From a virus, in the IMG/VR virus record IMGVR_UViG_3300028822_000225, positions 1 to 55,818 of that record: 55,818 nt of DNA; one strand, given 5' to 3'. The position numbers were made by a program, and so were the translations under genes. Under the pieces are notes generated by a model, which was not told the origin of the DNA, searched no databases, and saw nothing but the letters and a program-made list of their open reading frames with translations. Of the stretch, positions 23,784 to 33,332 are shown piece by piece (within the stretch, counting starts at the first letter, position 1; each line of letters begins with the position of its first letter).

Positions 23784-24272
23784 TTAATGTGAACGTGTCT
23801 TAGTGTACCTAGTTATAAAACTATATGTAACACTTCGTACATGAACTTTAATTTGGTCTCTTTGAGCAGAATCAGAATCCATACTAGCCATAGTTATTTT
23901 ATGTATCTTGTTATCAGCTAAATCATCTTTCCTAGTCTCAATAGAATTCATTATTTTATTCATAAACTTGTCGGCTGCTTCTGAATTTGTAGTCCATATT
24001 TCTATTGTAATCTCTCCTGTCAATTGTTCTTTATCTAATGTAAATGATTCACTTGAAAAAGTGGGAGAACTTATTACAAGAAGAGGATAAGTGCTTTTTT
24101 TGTCTATTTGGGTATCTGGGAAAGAACTTGTTGCTTTAGTTAAATTATGAGTGATATTATGAGAATCAGTAACGCTTTCACCGACTACGTCAGAGACTAA
24201 ACTATCATAAAAGTTTTTCCAAGATTCGCTTACTAATGTTGTTTTTGTTAAAGCACTTGCCAATTTACTCAC
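23784..24272 (-). CDS. Probable tail terminator / neck protein, GTG start
   Basis: 162 aa. STYPLLVISSP followed by GEITIEIWTTNSEAADKF and a C-terminal strand pair resembles tail terminator (gpU-like) proteins, which cap the tail tube. The start is GTG at 24272; TATA-like sequence 25-30 nt upstream allows a nearly leaderless mRNA. It stands between the head closure and gp10-like genes, as expected. Confidence 0.65.
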   Translation of the reverse strand: MSKLASALTKTTLVSESWKNFYDSLVSDVVGESVTDSHNITHNLTKATSSFPDTQIDKKSTYPLLVISSPTFSSESFTLDKEQLTGEITIEIWTTNSEAADKFMNKIMNSIETRKDDLADNKIHKITMASMDSDSAQRDQIKVHVRSVTYSFITRYTKTRSH

Positions 24273-24312
24273 CCGAGTTTATTTTGCTCTCCTGAGCTAA
24301 TAATTTATAGTT

Positions 24313-24339
24313 TTATAACTTTATAAAAGTTGTTATACT
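24313..24339 (-). promoter_or_regulatory. Shared promoter module, copy 1 (27 nt, identical at 37256)
   Basis: On the minus strand this reads as a TATA box, CTTTTATAAAG, next to GTATAACAA. The 27 bases are identical to 37256-37282. It overlaps the stop of the head closure gene and serves the tail terminator gene. Confidence 0.6.
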
Positions 24340-24926
24340 TTATTGCATCGCACTTCATGGCATTGAGTAGCTCCCTGAAGTCTATGTGTTATAACATCTT
24401 TTATTTCATAATTATTCTCATCAAATTTAATCTTATTTGCTACAGATAGTCCCGTTACTGTAGACTTGGCGAAAAAGGTTTTATCTCCTGGACTATATCT
24501 TCCTTCACGATTAAATTCTTCATCTCCATTAATATCATTATGAACTACTGTAATTGTTGAACTACTTGTTGTTTGAGACATATCTCCCCATGCAGAATAA
24601 GTAGTTTCACTAGCAGTAATCAATATTACATCTTCACCATATCTATCAATTTGTCTGTCTACTATAGTAACACTTACACTCTCAGCAGTTGTAGTATAAA
24701 TAATTGAGATATTCATATCATCATAAATCTTCCGTGTAAAAGTAATTGTGCTGCTAGAATCATTATGGGTTACATTATAGTCGCTTGTACTTACTAAAAG
24801 ACCACTTACATAAACTTCAAAATTCTCGCTTTCAGTGAGTTCAGTATTATTCAAAGTTAGTACTCTATTCGTCTCTCCTGAATTTCCTGTACATTCACTT
24901 CCGGTTCTATCTTCTTGTGTAGCCAT
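24333..24926 (-). CDS. Probable head closure / head-tail adaptor protein with Ig-like N-terminus
   Basis: 197 aa. Residues 20-85 are a beta sandwich (LTLNNTELTESENFEVYVSG, TITFTRKIYDDMNISII). Residues 88-197 (VTIVDRQIDRYGEDVILIT, GDKTFFAKSTVTGLSVANK, NNYEIKDVITHRLQGATQ) match the small beta-barrel of head closure proteins. It lies upstream of the tail terminator and gp10-like genes. The extra N-terminal domain is unusual and may be a decoration on the neck. Confidence 0.6.
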   Translation of the reverse strand: MATQEDRTGSECTGNSGETNRVLTLNNTELTESENFEVYVSGLLVSTSDYNVTHNDSSSTITFTRKIYDDMNISIIYTTTAESVSVTIVDRQIDRYGEDVILITASETTYSAWGDMSQTTSSSTITVVHNDINGDEEFNREGRYSPGDKTFFAKSTVTGLSVANKIKFDENNYEIKDVITHRLQGATQCHEVRCNKV

Positions 24927-24957
24927 ATTTTTATAAGGTTATAATTTTATTTAAACT

Positions 24958-27900
24958 TTATGTAGGTACTATCCCCTCCCTAACATTTGTGTAATATTTA
25001 CATCCGGGAGGAATTATTAGTTTTCCTGGTTCTTCTTTCCAACAATTTTCTGAGATTACTTCTTCCACAATTGTGACATTCCAATGGCTTGTTTCATTTG
25101 AAATACTCATGTTACTTGTTACATTTGCAAATGCAAAAAATTCATAAGTATCTAAATCTCCTGTTGCATTTACATAGAAAGTCACTGTTTCACTTTGTCC
25201 TGAACTTAAACTGCTTGTTGTTAATGGATTTGAACTTGCATTTGTATAAAAAGCATCTGTTCCGTTAGTAAAATCTGATTCTATTGGTATTAATCCTGAT
25301 TTTGTGGTTGAGGAAACCTCTGAATATGTGATATTGAGATAAGGTCTCAAAGAGGTATTTGAATGTTCTTTAGAATAAAAATGTGTATCTTCGGTAACAT
25401 CCGCCTCACTCTTAAAGAATATACTGGAATTAGGGTACAAATTTACATAATCACTGTTTATCCAGGACGTAATATCACATTTTTTCCACCCAGTGCTTCC
25501 GGCATAGAAAGTATCCAATATTGCACCAACACTTTCATTATCTGTTGTTCCATCCTCCTCATTCCATGACCTATTAGTATATTCATAACATCCATAATCA
25601 TAAAAACTCTGGTCATATATGTTTAGATAAAGGGTAGCATTATCTATCTGCTGACCTTCTGGTATCCCACTAATATTAAACATCATCAATGTAGGGTATA
25701 CACCCACAATATCATCTAAATTCTGTGTTGCTACAGTAAGATTATGGGATGCACCACCCCTATAGTTGTCATAGTCATTAAGTATTTCTGTATCAGGGGT
25801 CTCTAATATAACTATCGGGTCTAAACTAACATTAACAGTACCACAACTACCAGAAAGACAAGTAACATTAAGAGTTACATTAAAGAATTCATTTTGAGTT
25901 GCATTATAGTTATTATCTACTAAATTTGGATATATTCTTTCTATTGAAGTATCTATTGTTTCTTCAGTTGTGAAATTCCATGTATCTGAAGTTGTTGTGG
26001 AAGTTCCATCTGTTACATTAACATACCATTGATAATCTGTAAGTTCGGATAGACCAGACCAAGTGCAAAGAACATCGCTTCCATTTTCTATGTTTGTGTT
26101 ATTATTACAGATGGTTGTGTGGTCTGAATTGTTTATGAAAGTTACATTCATAGCATCTCCATCTGAATCTGTTATTGTTACATTCAAAAGAGGGTTAAGA
26201 GATTGTCCTGAGGCATCATCTGTTGGAGCATTTAGTGTTGGAGAGGATGGAGCAGAGTTTCCTGCACTTTCTGTCTCCTCAGCATCAAGTGAAACATGAT
26301 TTGATTTTTCGTATAAAGTGCTTACTTCTGAACTTGAGAGCGCTCTGTCGTATATTTGGACTTCGTCTATAATAGAATTTTCTTGAGTAAGCCAATAACC
26401 TTGAGAAGAATGCCATTTAACATTAAGTTTAGTATACATATTTTCGGGTGGAACAACATCAGAAACATTCCCAATATTTATTCCATTAAGATATACTTCT
26501 ATTTTATTACCTGAAGGATTACTATCATCCAAAACAATACCTAAAAAATAAAATTCACCATAGTTTAAAGAATGTGAAATTATATCACCAAATCCAATTC
26601 CATTTAAATTACCTGTTACTCCAACAGTATCATCTGTAGGATTAATAAAAGAACTCCAGTGGTCTTTATCAGGGTCGGGGCCAGAACCCGTTGTTTCATT
26701 TGCATTTCCAAAAAGGTAAGCATTTCCTCCAGTTGTATTTGAAGCTATTTTAATCCATCCTGTATATGTTTTTTGAGAATCTCCAACACCCAATCTGTTT
26801 GAAGACAATGTAACATCTTCTTCACTACCATCTGTCTGGTCTGTAAAACTAAAAGAATTATTTATTTTACCTGTTACTCCTCTTGTTGCTCCGTTATTTG
26901 TTCCATCATTTCCTCCTATATAATCTTTTACATCTCCTGAACTTCTATCTAAAGCATAATGAGCAACTAAACCTTCAGGAGGATTAGGACAACTACTTCT
27001 ATTATTTAAAGTATCAATTATACATGTTTCGGTTGTATTATTTGCAGTTACAGCATCAGTATCATTATTATAATAAACACTTGCACTTGAACCTGAAGGA
27101 ACACCATATAAAACCTCGTTATTTCCGTCTCCATCTATATCTGAAGTACAAGAAGTTCCTCCCGAACAATTAAGTGGAAGTAATAAATTTGAACTTGAGT
27201 TTGTTATGTTTCTTTTGTATGTGAAAGAACTATTCCACCATGGGTCTAATAAATATAAATTTCCATCATTATAAGCACTAATCACATTTTCTCCATAACT
27301 ACTCGGATAACCTGCAAAATCATATTTTCCCTGAGTTCCAGGGATTACTTCCATATATGCTCTAACTTTATAAGTTTGATTTGCTTCTATTGGAACATTG
27401 CTTGCATAATACCAAGTATCTTTTCCATTCAAATCTCTATTAATTTTTCCTAATTCCCCTGAAATATCTTGCCATTCTGTATATTCCCAATGTTTTGTTT
27501 CCCAAGTTAAATTATAGTCGTTACTGGATTGAGTATAACTATCAAAACAAAAGACTTCTGTTGTTTCATTAGTTCCATTCAAACCCAAATAACTTACTTC
27601 TTGGTGTATATTATTATATTCATTCCCATAATCACAAGGCAATTCTGTGGGAGCATTATTTGTTACATTATAAACTGTCTTTGTGTGTGTTGTATTCCAT
27701 GTTTCATTTGTTGGATTATATAACGCCGCACTTCTTGGAATTGTATTTGATGTATTAAACCCCCAGATTACATTTATATCTCCAGTGTATGTTTTTGATT
27801 TAATATCAAATTCTACATAATCTGAACTTTTTAATGTATGTGGTTCTGCTGAAATATAAGCATTAGAATCATTTACAAATACCTTACTTCCCTCTATTTG

Positions 27901-28425
27901 TGCTTGTATACCTTCCCAAACAGGGTCTATTCTATCTACTCCACTAAATGCTCCCCACTTAATATTATCAAAAGGATTATTTTTATATGCAGTAATTCTT
28001 AATTGATAATCTCTATCTTCTCTAAAAGCATAAGAATACTTGTTGTCTTCCATATTATTTTCTGGAGCTCCACACCAAGTATATTGACAGGTTTCGTTTA
28101 AAGGAATTTCTCTCCAACCACTTCCCCAACTTCTTTCTAATTTCCAGCTTTTTACATTTGGGTCAAAGTCAAAAGGAGTATTCCTGCCCCAGGGGTCATA
28201 ATTTACTGGATAAATAAAAATATCTTCTTCTGCTGTGAAGTTAATAAAAGCATAACAAGGGTCTTCTATTGTACCTGCACAAACCATATCATCAGAATAG
28301 CTTACATTACTAATTGCTCCTATTGCAAATAAATACATAAAGATTAATCCGATTAGAGTTCCACCCGTTAATCCTGCTTTTTTCCAATATTTTTTAACTG
28401 TTTCGGTATAAATTCGTTTAGCCAT
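24958..28425 (-). CDS. Giant adhesin with LamG and DNRLRE-like domains, 1155 aa
   Basis: A membrane-spanning segment at about 20-38 (GGTLIGLIFMYLFAIGAISN) follows a basic start. A DUF2341-like stretch (about 385-460, DPWWNSSFTYKRN) precedes a LamG/concanavalin-like domain (about 485-720, AHYALDRSSGDVKDYIGG to IDEVQIYDRALSSSEVSTLY). An Ig-like segment and a DNRLRE-like domain (about 930-1065, ending HSNTSLRPYLNITY) follow. Many N-x-S/T sequons. LamG and DNRLRE parts bind sugars in archaeal surface proteins, so this is probably a receptor-binding or surface-displayed protein. Its place inside the neck gene block is unusual. Confidence 0.75.
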   Translation of the reverse strand: MAKRIYTETVKKYWKKAGLTGGTLIGLIFMYLFAIGAISNVSYSDDMVCAGTIEDPCYAFINFTAEEDIFIYPVNYDPWGRNTPFDFDPNVKSWKLERSWGSGWREIPLNETCQYTWCGAPENNMEDNKYSYAFREDRDYQLRITAYKNNPFDNIKWGAFSGVDRIDPVWEGIQAQIEGSKVFVNDSNAYISAEPHTLKSSDYVEFDIKSKTYTGDINVIWGFNTSNTIPRSAALYNPTNETWNTTHTKTVYNVTNNAPTELPCDYGNEYNNIHQEVSYLGLNGTNETTEVFCFDSYTQSSNDYNLTWETKHWEYTEWQDISGELGKINRDLNGKDTWYYASNVPIEANQTYKVRAYMEVIPGTQGKYDFAGYPSSYGENVISAYNDGNLYLLDPWWNSSFTYKRNITNSSSNLLLPLNCSGGTSCTSDIDGDGNNEVLYGVPSGSSASVYYNNDTDAVTANNTTETCIIDTLNNRSSCPNPPEGLVAHYALDRSSGDVKDYIGGNDGTNNGATRGVTGKINNSFSFTDQTDGSEEDVTLSSNRLGVGDSQKTYTGWIKIASNTTGGNAYLFGNANETTGSGPDPDKDHWSSFINPTDDTVGVTGNLNGIGFGDIISHSLNYGEFYFLGIVLDDSNPSGNKIEVYLNGINIGNVSDVVPPENMYTKLNVKWHSSQGYWLTQENSIIDEVQIYDRALSSSEVSTLYEKSNHVSLDAEETESAGNSAPSSPTLNAPTDDASGQSLNPLLNVTITDSDGDAMNVTFINNSDHTTICNNNTNIENGSDVLCTWSGLSELTDYQWYVNVTDGTSTTTSDTWNFTTEETIDTSIERIYPNLVDNNYNATQNEFFNVTLNVTCLSGSCGTVNVSLDPIVILETPDTEILNDYDNYRGGASHNLTVATQNLDDIVGVYPTLMMFNISGIPEGQQIDNATLYLNIYDQSFYDYGCYEYTNRSWNEEDGTTDNESVGAILDTFYAGSTGWKKCDITSWINSDYVNLYPNSSIFFKSEADVTEDTHFYSKEHSNTSLRPYLNITYSEVSSTTKSGLIPIESDFTNGTDAFYTNASSNPLTTSSLSSGQSETVTFYVNATGDLDTYEFFAFANVTSNMSISNETSHWNVTIVEEVISENCWKEEPGKLIIPPGCKYYTNVREGIVPT

Positions 28426-31400
28426 TTATACCTCCTCAATTATCATATAACCACTTGCATTTACATACTGTTTCCAACAATTTGCTCCATTACAAAAGGT
28501 TTGATAACTTGAATTGGTTACATTATTATTGCTCATATCAAGATTTCCAGTCATTGTATCTCCAGTATCATCTAAATATTGGTCATCTAATGCTGTATTG
28601 CTCAATGTTAGTGAACCATAAGTTCCACTTACTTCTCCTCCGAAGGAATCTCCTAATTCAATATACTCATCATCAAGACTTCCAGAAACAATATTTCCTG
28701 ATGAATCCAATTCTCCTGCATCTTCCCATTCTATGTTTCCACTTGCATCTATATTTGCACTTGAACCCAAAACACCTGTATTATCTACATCTAATTCTTC
28801 TCCATCACAAGATAAATAATTTCCATCGTGTTCAGAGCAATGTGCTTCATCTTCATAACTTAAACCAATTACCCAATCATATATTTGGTCTGCTGTACTT
28901 AGATGTGTTGTATCTCCATTGCTTGGTGTTGCTGTTGGAACATCTCCTATTGCATCCCAAAATGTTCCCTGTAACCATGAAATTACATTTGCTCCATTGA
29001 ATCCTATTGAATCTCCTGCATCATCATAAGTAAAATTAGCTGTAAAGGCACTTCCTACTGCATCCTGCATTTCTTCTGTTGTGTTATAAGTATTTGTGTC
29101 CGTGTCATCAAAATAAGCACTTGAACTTTGACAAGTTCCATTCCCAAGTAAGACTTCATCTGTTGCACACTCTGTACTTGCATTTGTATCAGTTGTATAA
29201 TCTAATTCAGAATCATAGGTGATAGCATCACAAGAACCATCTACTGAACAGTTTGAAATTGTTGTGTCTGTATCTCTTGCATCTATTGTATTATTTAAAT
29301 ATGTTTCATTGAAATCTAAATTAACTGAACCACTCGCACTTCCACCTAATAAGTATGGAGTCAAACCAGTCAAAACCTCTGTTATATCTCCACTTCCTGT
29401 TCCTGCATCACTTAGGCAATTTCCTCCCTCAATACAAATATCTTGAGTAGTATTTATTGTCCCATTAGCTAAAACAGAACCATTTATATGCAGTTTTCTT
29501 AGTGGTGAGCTTGTGCCTATTCCTATTTCTCCACTTTCTTTAATTGTCATTATTTCATTATTAGAACTATCCAAAAAATACATGTAAGTATCTGTGTCCC
29601 TTAGTCTAAATGTAAGGTCTCCTATTGTTGCATAAGGTCTTACTCCCCCTGAACCTATATTTAAATAAGCTGAAACTCCCCCTGAACCTATATTTAAATA
29701 AGCTGAACTACCTGTGGAAATTGAACCTCCGGGAATCGAAACACTTAATAAATCATCCCCATTATGTTCAAACATCATAAATCCTCCCCACGGTTTGGGT
29801 TCTACATATATACCTATTTCTTCCTCTACTTCTTGAGAACCATCCCATCTCGAGCCAGTAACTCCTAGTCTATAACTTTCATATAAAGTATTATCTGCGT
29901 CTGCTGTTCCCTTTTTTCCTACAGACATATTTCCACCTTCAATATTATAATCTCCTGTCGCTGTGTCTCCGTCGTTTTTTAAATAAGCATCATCATTTGA
30001 AATTGCATTTATAGCCCTTGCTTCTGTAAAATATAAATTAGTGCTTCCTTCTGTTAGGTTATCTGTGTCTTTTCCAGAAAACCATGAATCAATAAAATTA
30101 GTTAAAAAAGTATCAAATATTCCTAATTTTCCATCTGCTTGTTCTTCTAATTCACTCGTGTTATAAAGATTATCATCTATAATATTTGTATTTGTGTCTG
30201 CTTCGTATTGTTCTGTTTCACAGGTTCCATCTCCACTTAAATAAGTGTCTGTTCCTGAACAAGCAGTTGAAGCATTTGTATCAGTTGTATAATCTAATTC
30301 TGAGTCGTATGTAATTAATCCACAAGAGTTATCTACTGAACAATTTGTATCTGCTTCATAATCATCTCCATCATCCAATCCACTTGGAACATTAGTCAAA
30401 TTATCCCAGTGGCTTATTATTAAATTGTTTAAATCACCTGCCACATCATAATTATCCCAATAATTACTTGAATTAACATTGAAATTTCCTTCGTTTCCTA
30501 TATTTGTTATATTGTTGTTACTCATATTTAAGTTTCCAGACATATTTACATTTTTAACACTTAAAGTATCTGTTGTTTTATTATAAGAAAAATTACAATC
30601 TTGATATAATTCTCCTTCGCCATTAGCAAAAATAACACATCCTGAATTAAAATTATCTAATTCTCTGTCTATATCTATTAAAATTTGTCCTTGATTTTCA
30701 CTACTTCTTATTACTGTTCCTACCCTAAAAGATTTGTTTGGAAAAGAAGGTTTAACATTAGTATATTCTCCTGCATTAGTTGCAGAAACATATAAAAAAT
30801 CTCCTTCTGAATATGTAGATGTATTTAATTCTCTAACCCTTCCAAAAGTTGTAATATATCCTACTGCGTTATTAGAAATAGAATTTTCTGTAACCATTCC
30901 AATCATTCTTGAAGTTGAAAGATTATCTGATTTTGCTAATTTTACCTGTGGATTATCTCCAGTAGAACCCATTATATAAACTACATCTCCATTGTTAATA
31001 GTGCTTCCTTCTGTATTTTTAACTCTCATTAATAATTCTTCTCCAATATTTACTGCAACATCTTCTTCGTCATTAAAATAAACTAACGTTTTTTGCTCAT
31101 CATCGTAAAAAACCCTTCCTTCTGAATAAGAAGGAGTACTTCCTTGAGGATAATAATCTGTATAAGTAAAATTAGAATTAGTGCCATTTATATGAGTAAA
31201 TCTATTATCTGATTGTGTTTCGTTGTAAAATCCAAGAGATTGAACAAAACTCATAACTATTCTATTGTCTATTAATAAATTAATAAAACTATCTAAAATT
31301 CCTAATTTTCCATCTGTTTGTTCTTCTAATTCACTTGCATTGTAAAGATTATCATCTATTATGTTATTTCCTGATGATATTCCAGTCAATTGGCTTCCAT

Positions 31401-31575
31401 TTCCATAATAAATTGTATAATTACTTGTTGTTCCCTGTGCATATTTAACATTTGTAAGATTATGGTCTCCGTCTCTTAAATTTATATTATCATAACCATA
31501 AGGAGTCCAATCTGCTGAAGATATTAATCCTATTAAGACTATACTTGCAATTAGGAAGGTTATTATTTTTTTCAT
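28426..31575 (-). CDS. Giant tail fibre-like protein with signal peptide, 1049 aa
   Basis: A classic signal peptide (MKKIITFLIASIVLIGLISS, likely cut after SSA near residue 21) is followed by repeated phage-fibre blocks. These include NLTEGSTNLYFTEARA, DGDTATGDYNIEGG, EIGIGTSSPLRKLHING and DTMTGNLDMSNNNVTN. Two long repeats share the ITYDSELDYTTDTNAS segment. SAYLNIGSGGV is duplicated exactly (DNA repeat 29642-29707). Acidic and sequon-rich. The blocks are those of trimeric fibres; the signal peptide is not expected in a normal fibre and suggests export. Confidence 0.78.
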   Translation of the reverse strand: MKKIITFLIASIVLIGLISSADWTPYGYDNINLRDGDHNLTNVKYAQGTTSNYTIYYGNGSQLTGISSGNNIIDDNLYNASELEEQTDGKLGILDSFINLLIDNRIVMSFVQSLGFYNETQSDNRFTHINGTNSNFTYTDYYPQGSTPSYSEGRVFYDDEQKTLVYFNDEEDVAVNIGEELLMRVKNTEGSTINNGDVVYIMGSTGDNPQVKLAKSDNLSTSRMIGMVTENSISNNAVGYITTFGRVRELNTSTYSEGDFLYVSATNAGEYTNVKPSFPNKSFRVGTVIRSSENQGQILIDIDRELDNFNSGCVIFANGEGELYQDCNFSYNKTTDTLSVKNVNMSGNLNMSNNNITNIGNEGNFNVNSSNYWDNYDVAGDLNNLIISHWDNLTNVPSGLDDGDDYEADTNCSVDNSCGLITYDSELDYTTDTNASTACSGTDTYLSGDGTCETEQYEADTNTNIIDDNLYNTSELEEQADGKLGIFDTFLTNFIDSWFSGKDTDNLTEGSTNLYFTEARAINAISNDDAYLKNDGDTATGDYNIEGGNMSVGKKGTADADNTLYESYRLGVTGSRWDGSQEVEEEIGIYVEPKPWGGFMMFEHNGDDLLSVSIPGGSISTGSSAYLNIGSGGVSAYLNIGSGGVRPYATIGDLTFRLRDTDTYMYFLDSSNNEIMTIKESGEIGIGTSSPLRKLHINGSVLANGTINTTQDICIEGGNCLSDAGTGSGDITEVLTGLTPYLLGGSASGSVNLDFNETYLNNTIDARDTDTTISNCSVDGSCDAITYDSELDYTTDTNASTECATDEVLLGNGTCQSSSAYFDDTDTNTYNTTEEMQDAVGSAFTANFTYDDAGDSIGFNGANVISWLQGTFWDAIGDVPTATPSNGDTTHLSTADQIYDWVIGLSYEDEAHCSEHDGNYLSCDGEELDVDNTGVLGSSANIDASGNIEWEDAGELDSSGNIVSGSLDDEYIELGDSFGGEVSGTYGSLTLSNTALDDQYLDDTGDTMTGNLDMSNNNVTNSSYQTFCNGANCWKQYVNASGYMIIEEV
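29642..29707 (-). repeat. Exact 33-nt tandem duplication in the fibre gene
   Basis: 29642-29674 is repeated without change at 29675-29707. It adds 11 residues in frame (SAYLNIGSGGV twice). Confidence 0.95.
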
Positions 31576-31576
31576 T

Positions 31577-31834
31577 TTATATTATAATTGATATTACTAA
31601 TGCCCCCGAAAAACCAATCAAAGCACCAATAATTCCTATCATAAATTTAATTAATTTATTATCTGAAGGAAGCGACCTATTTGAAAGATGATTGTATAAT
31701 TGTCTATTAGTTTTTTCCAAATCCTCAAATGACTTCCTTATCTCTTTTTTGAATTCATCAAATTCCTTAACGAGATTTTCCACCATATTTCTTGTCACTT
31801 TACCATACGTACAGCCCCCATTAGATTTGGACAT
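31577..31834 (-). CDS. XhlA-like coiled coil plus C-terminal membrane helix, 85 aa
   Basis: Residues 18-52 form a coiled coil (NLVKEFDEFKKEIRKSFEDL). Residues 62-85 form one membrane helix (FMIGIIGALIGFSGALVISI). This is the layout of XhlA-type phage membrane proteins. It lies between the connector and the giant fibre gene, outside the classical release position, so it could instead help to place or display the adhesins. The start overlaps the connector stop. Confidence 0.6.
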   Translation of the reverse strand: MSKSNGGCTYGKVTRNMVENLVKEFDEFKKEIRKSFEDLEKTNRQLYNHLSNRSLPSDNKLIKFMIGIIGALIGFSGALVISIII

Positions 31835-32474
31835 TTGCCTCCCTCCAATTCGATTTTAATGTTGAATATCCTAATACCTCTTTCATAATATCCTTATATT
31901 TTTTCATATATTCTCCATAACCTGCACTAAGTTTCTGAGATATTGTTACATTCCCAAATTTTACTGAACCATCAATTCCAGCATCTCTTTTAAGATAAGC
32001 ATAGGCACTAGTTAAATATGATGCAGCTAAGCCTAGCAATGCATCTGGTGTCATGGGGTCTATCGGAGTATAGGTGTAAGAAACAAATAATTTGTAAGAA
32101 GAAGAATACGCACTAGATAAAACAAATTTCCCTTCATTATAAGTTACAGAACTCACAGTCGCAGTTGTTTCTGTTCCATCGTCGTGAACAGCATAAACAG
32201 TTATATCATCTGTATCCACAGTACCATCCAAATTAGTATCTCCTAGATAGTTTCCGTACCATTTTTTAATATAATACGTTGTATTATCCCCATCAATCTT
32301 ATTTTCTCTGGTGTTATCAATATAAAGAATTCTCTCTCTAGTAACCTTTGTGTTTATTTTTCTCATTAACTCCTTAGTTGCCTCTAAGATTAAATTAGAA
32401 ATAATAGAATCAGAGACTTCGCTAGAAGTAACATTGCTAATTCTTCTAACTTCCGAAACTGTTGTGAGAGCCAT
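31821..32474 (-). CDS. Head-tail connector (adaptor) with a dockerin-like insert, 217 aa
   Basis: The N-terminal ALTTVSEVRRISNVTSSEVS, then SIISNLILEATKELMRKINT, and the C-terminal PDALLGLAASYLTSAYAYLK and YMKKYKDIMKEVLGY helices match phage gp6-like connector proteins that sit under the portal. The middle holds GDTNLDGTVDTDDITVYAV (about 78-96), a calcium-binding dockerin type I-like loop with D-x-N-x-D-G spacing, not usual in connectors. It is followed by a small beta domain that may reach outward. Confidence 0.68.
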   Translation of the reverse strand: MALTTVSEVRRISNVTSSEVSDSIISNLILEATKELMRKINTKVTRERILYIDNTRENKIDGDNTTYYIKKWYGNYLGDTNLDGTVDTDDITVYAVHDDGTETTATVSSVTYNEGKFVLSSAYSSSYKLFVSYTYTPIDPMTPDALLGLAASYLTSAYAYLKRDAGIDGSVKFGNVTISQKLSAGYGEYMKKYKDIMKEVLGYSTLKSNWREANVQI

Positions 32475-32476
32475 AT

Positions 32477-32656
32477 TTACCTCCCTGCTTCAACAACTGC
32501 TGTTTTATTAGTAGCAGGGTCGAAATATATCACGCTTATTGCATGTAAATTCTTATCGCTCAATTCTTGGGCTAATTCAGAAATCACATTATCTGTTGTA
32601 GCTGCATCACTAACAAGTTTTCTATATCTTCCATAGTTTGTTGTTGTTACTGCCAT
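32477..32656 (-). CDS. Small virion-module protein, 59 aa
   Basis: MAVTTTNYGRYRKLVSDAAT leads into VISELAQELSDKNLHAISV and a strand FDPATNKTAVVEAG. The end AGR-stop carries GGGAGGTAA, the ribosome site for the connector gene. Lies between the SAP-like and connector genes with two or three bases between stop and start. It is 59 codons long and easily missed. Function unknown; probably a neck or head component. Confidence 0.7.
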   Translation of the reverse strand: MAVTTTNYGRYRKLVSDAATTDNVISELAQELSDKNLHAISVIYFDPATNKTAVVEAGR

Positions 32657-32657
32657 T

Positions 32658-32966
32658 TTACTCTATCTCCGGTTCTTTAGAACCACTCTGAATATCAAGA
32701 ATGTCTTTAATAAGGCCCTTTTTACTCCTACCTCTAGCTCCAACAGTGTATCCAATCTCTCTCAATTCATCGAAAGTGTGTCCTTCCAATTCCTTCTTAG
32801 TCCAGACCTTATCTTTTAATCCCTCATTTCTTGTTTTATGGAAATATTCTTCCATATTAGAGGAACTATCAAATTTTCTTAATCTGTTTAGAACTTTTTG
32901 AGCTTCATTGGATTTCCCTGCTCTTACTAAGTCTTTATACTTCGTTTTAAGTTCAGCTTTATACAT
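32658..32966 (-). CDS. SAP / Rho-N-like helix-loop-helix protein, 102 aa
   Basis: Residues 55-92 read WTKKELEGHTFDELREIGYT then ARGRSKKGLIKDILD, the SAP/Rho N-terminal pattern (KKELxxxTxxELRxIAxxxG..GRSKKxxLI) used for DNA or RNA contact. The N-terminal half is basic and helical. In phages such domains occur in head-completion proteins beside the connector. Confidence 0.65.
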   Translation of the reverse strand: MYKAELKTKYKDLVRAGKSNEAQKVLNRLRKFDSSSNMEEYFHKTRNEGLKDKVWTKKELEGHTFDELREIGYTVGARGRSKKGLIKDILDIQSGSKEPEIE

Positions 32967-32987
32967 TCTCTATTTACCTAAGTTTAG

Positions 32988-33287
32988 TTATGCAAACCCA
33001 GTAGCCGGGTCGTCCATTGCCATATAACCCACAGTTATATCTGTTCCAGTTACAGTAGCCCCATCACAGTGTATCGTAAAACCCGATGTGCTTCTAAGAC
33101 TAGCATTACAAGTAATTGTATCATCGCTTGTCTGAGCTACAGGTAAACAAATTGGTGTGTTTTTGAACTTTCTTTTAAAAGTTACAGCCTTTGTTCCGTC
33201 TCCATTAGAGTCCAAAGTAACTGTCGCACTTCCAGCTTGTATGTTCTGAAACTTTCCATAACCACTTCTTAAACCATATCTTCCCAT
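32988..33287 (-). CDS. Probable capsid decoration / head fibre-like protein, 99 aa
   Basis: Beta-rich. AGSATVTLDSNGDGTKAVTF, then KFKNTPICLPVA and TSGFTIHCDGATVTGTDITV with GYMA follow the order of H-type-lectin-like or decoration domains found just after the capsid gene. It is separated from the capsid gene by 124 non-coding bases with two hairpins, which may set its expression apart. Confidence 0.6.
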   Translation of the reverse strand: MGRYGLRSGYGKFQNIQAGSATVTLDSNGDGTKAVTFKRKFKNTPICLPVAQTSDDTITCNASLRSTSGFTIHCDGATVTGTDITVGYMAMDDPATGFA

Positions 33288-33332
33288 AGTTTTTTCTCCT
33301 TCAAAATTTAATTGAAATGTTACTCGGAGGTA

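Noticed and set aside
28455-29000. A 181-codon ORF opposite the fibre gene.
   Set aside because: Leucine/histidine-rich shadow of the repetitive fibre DNA, with no start signal and biased composition.
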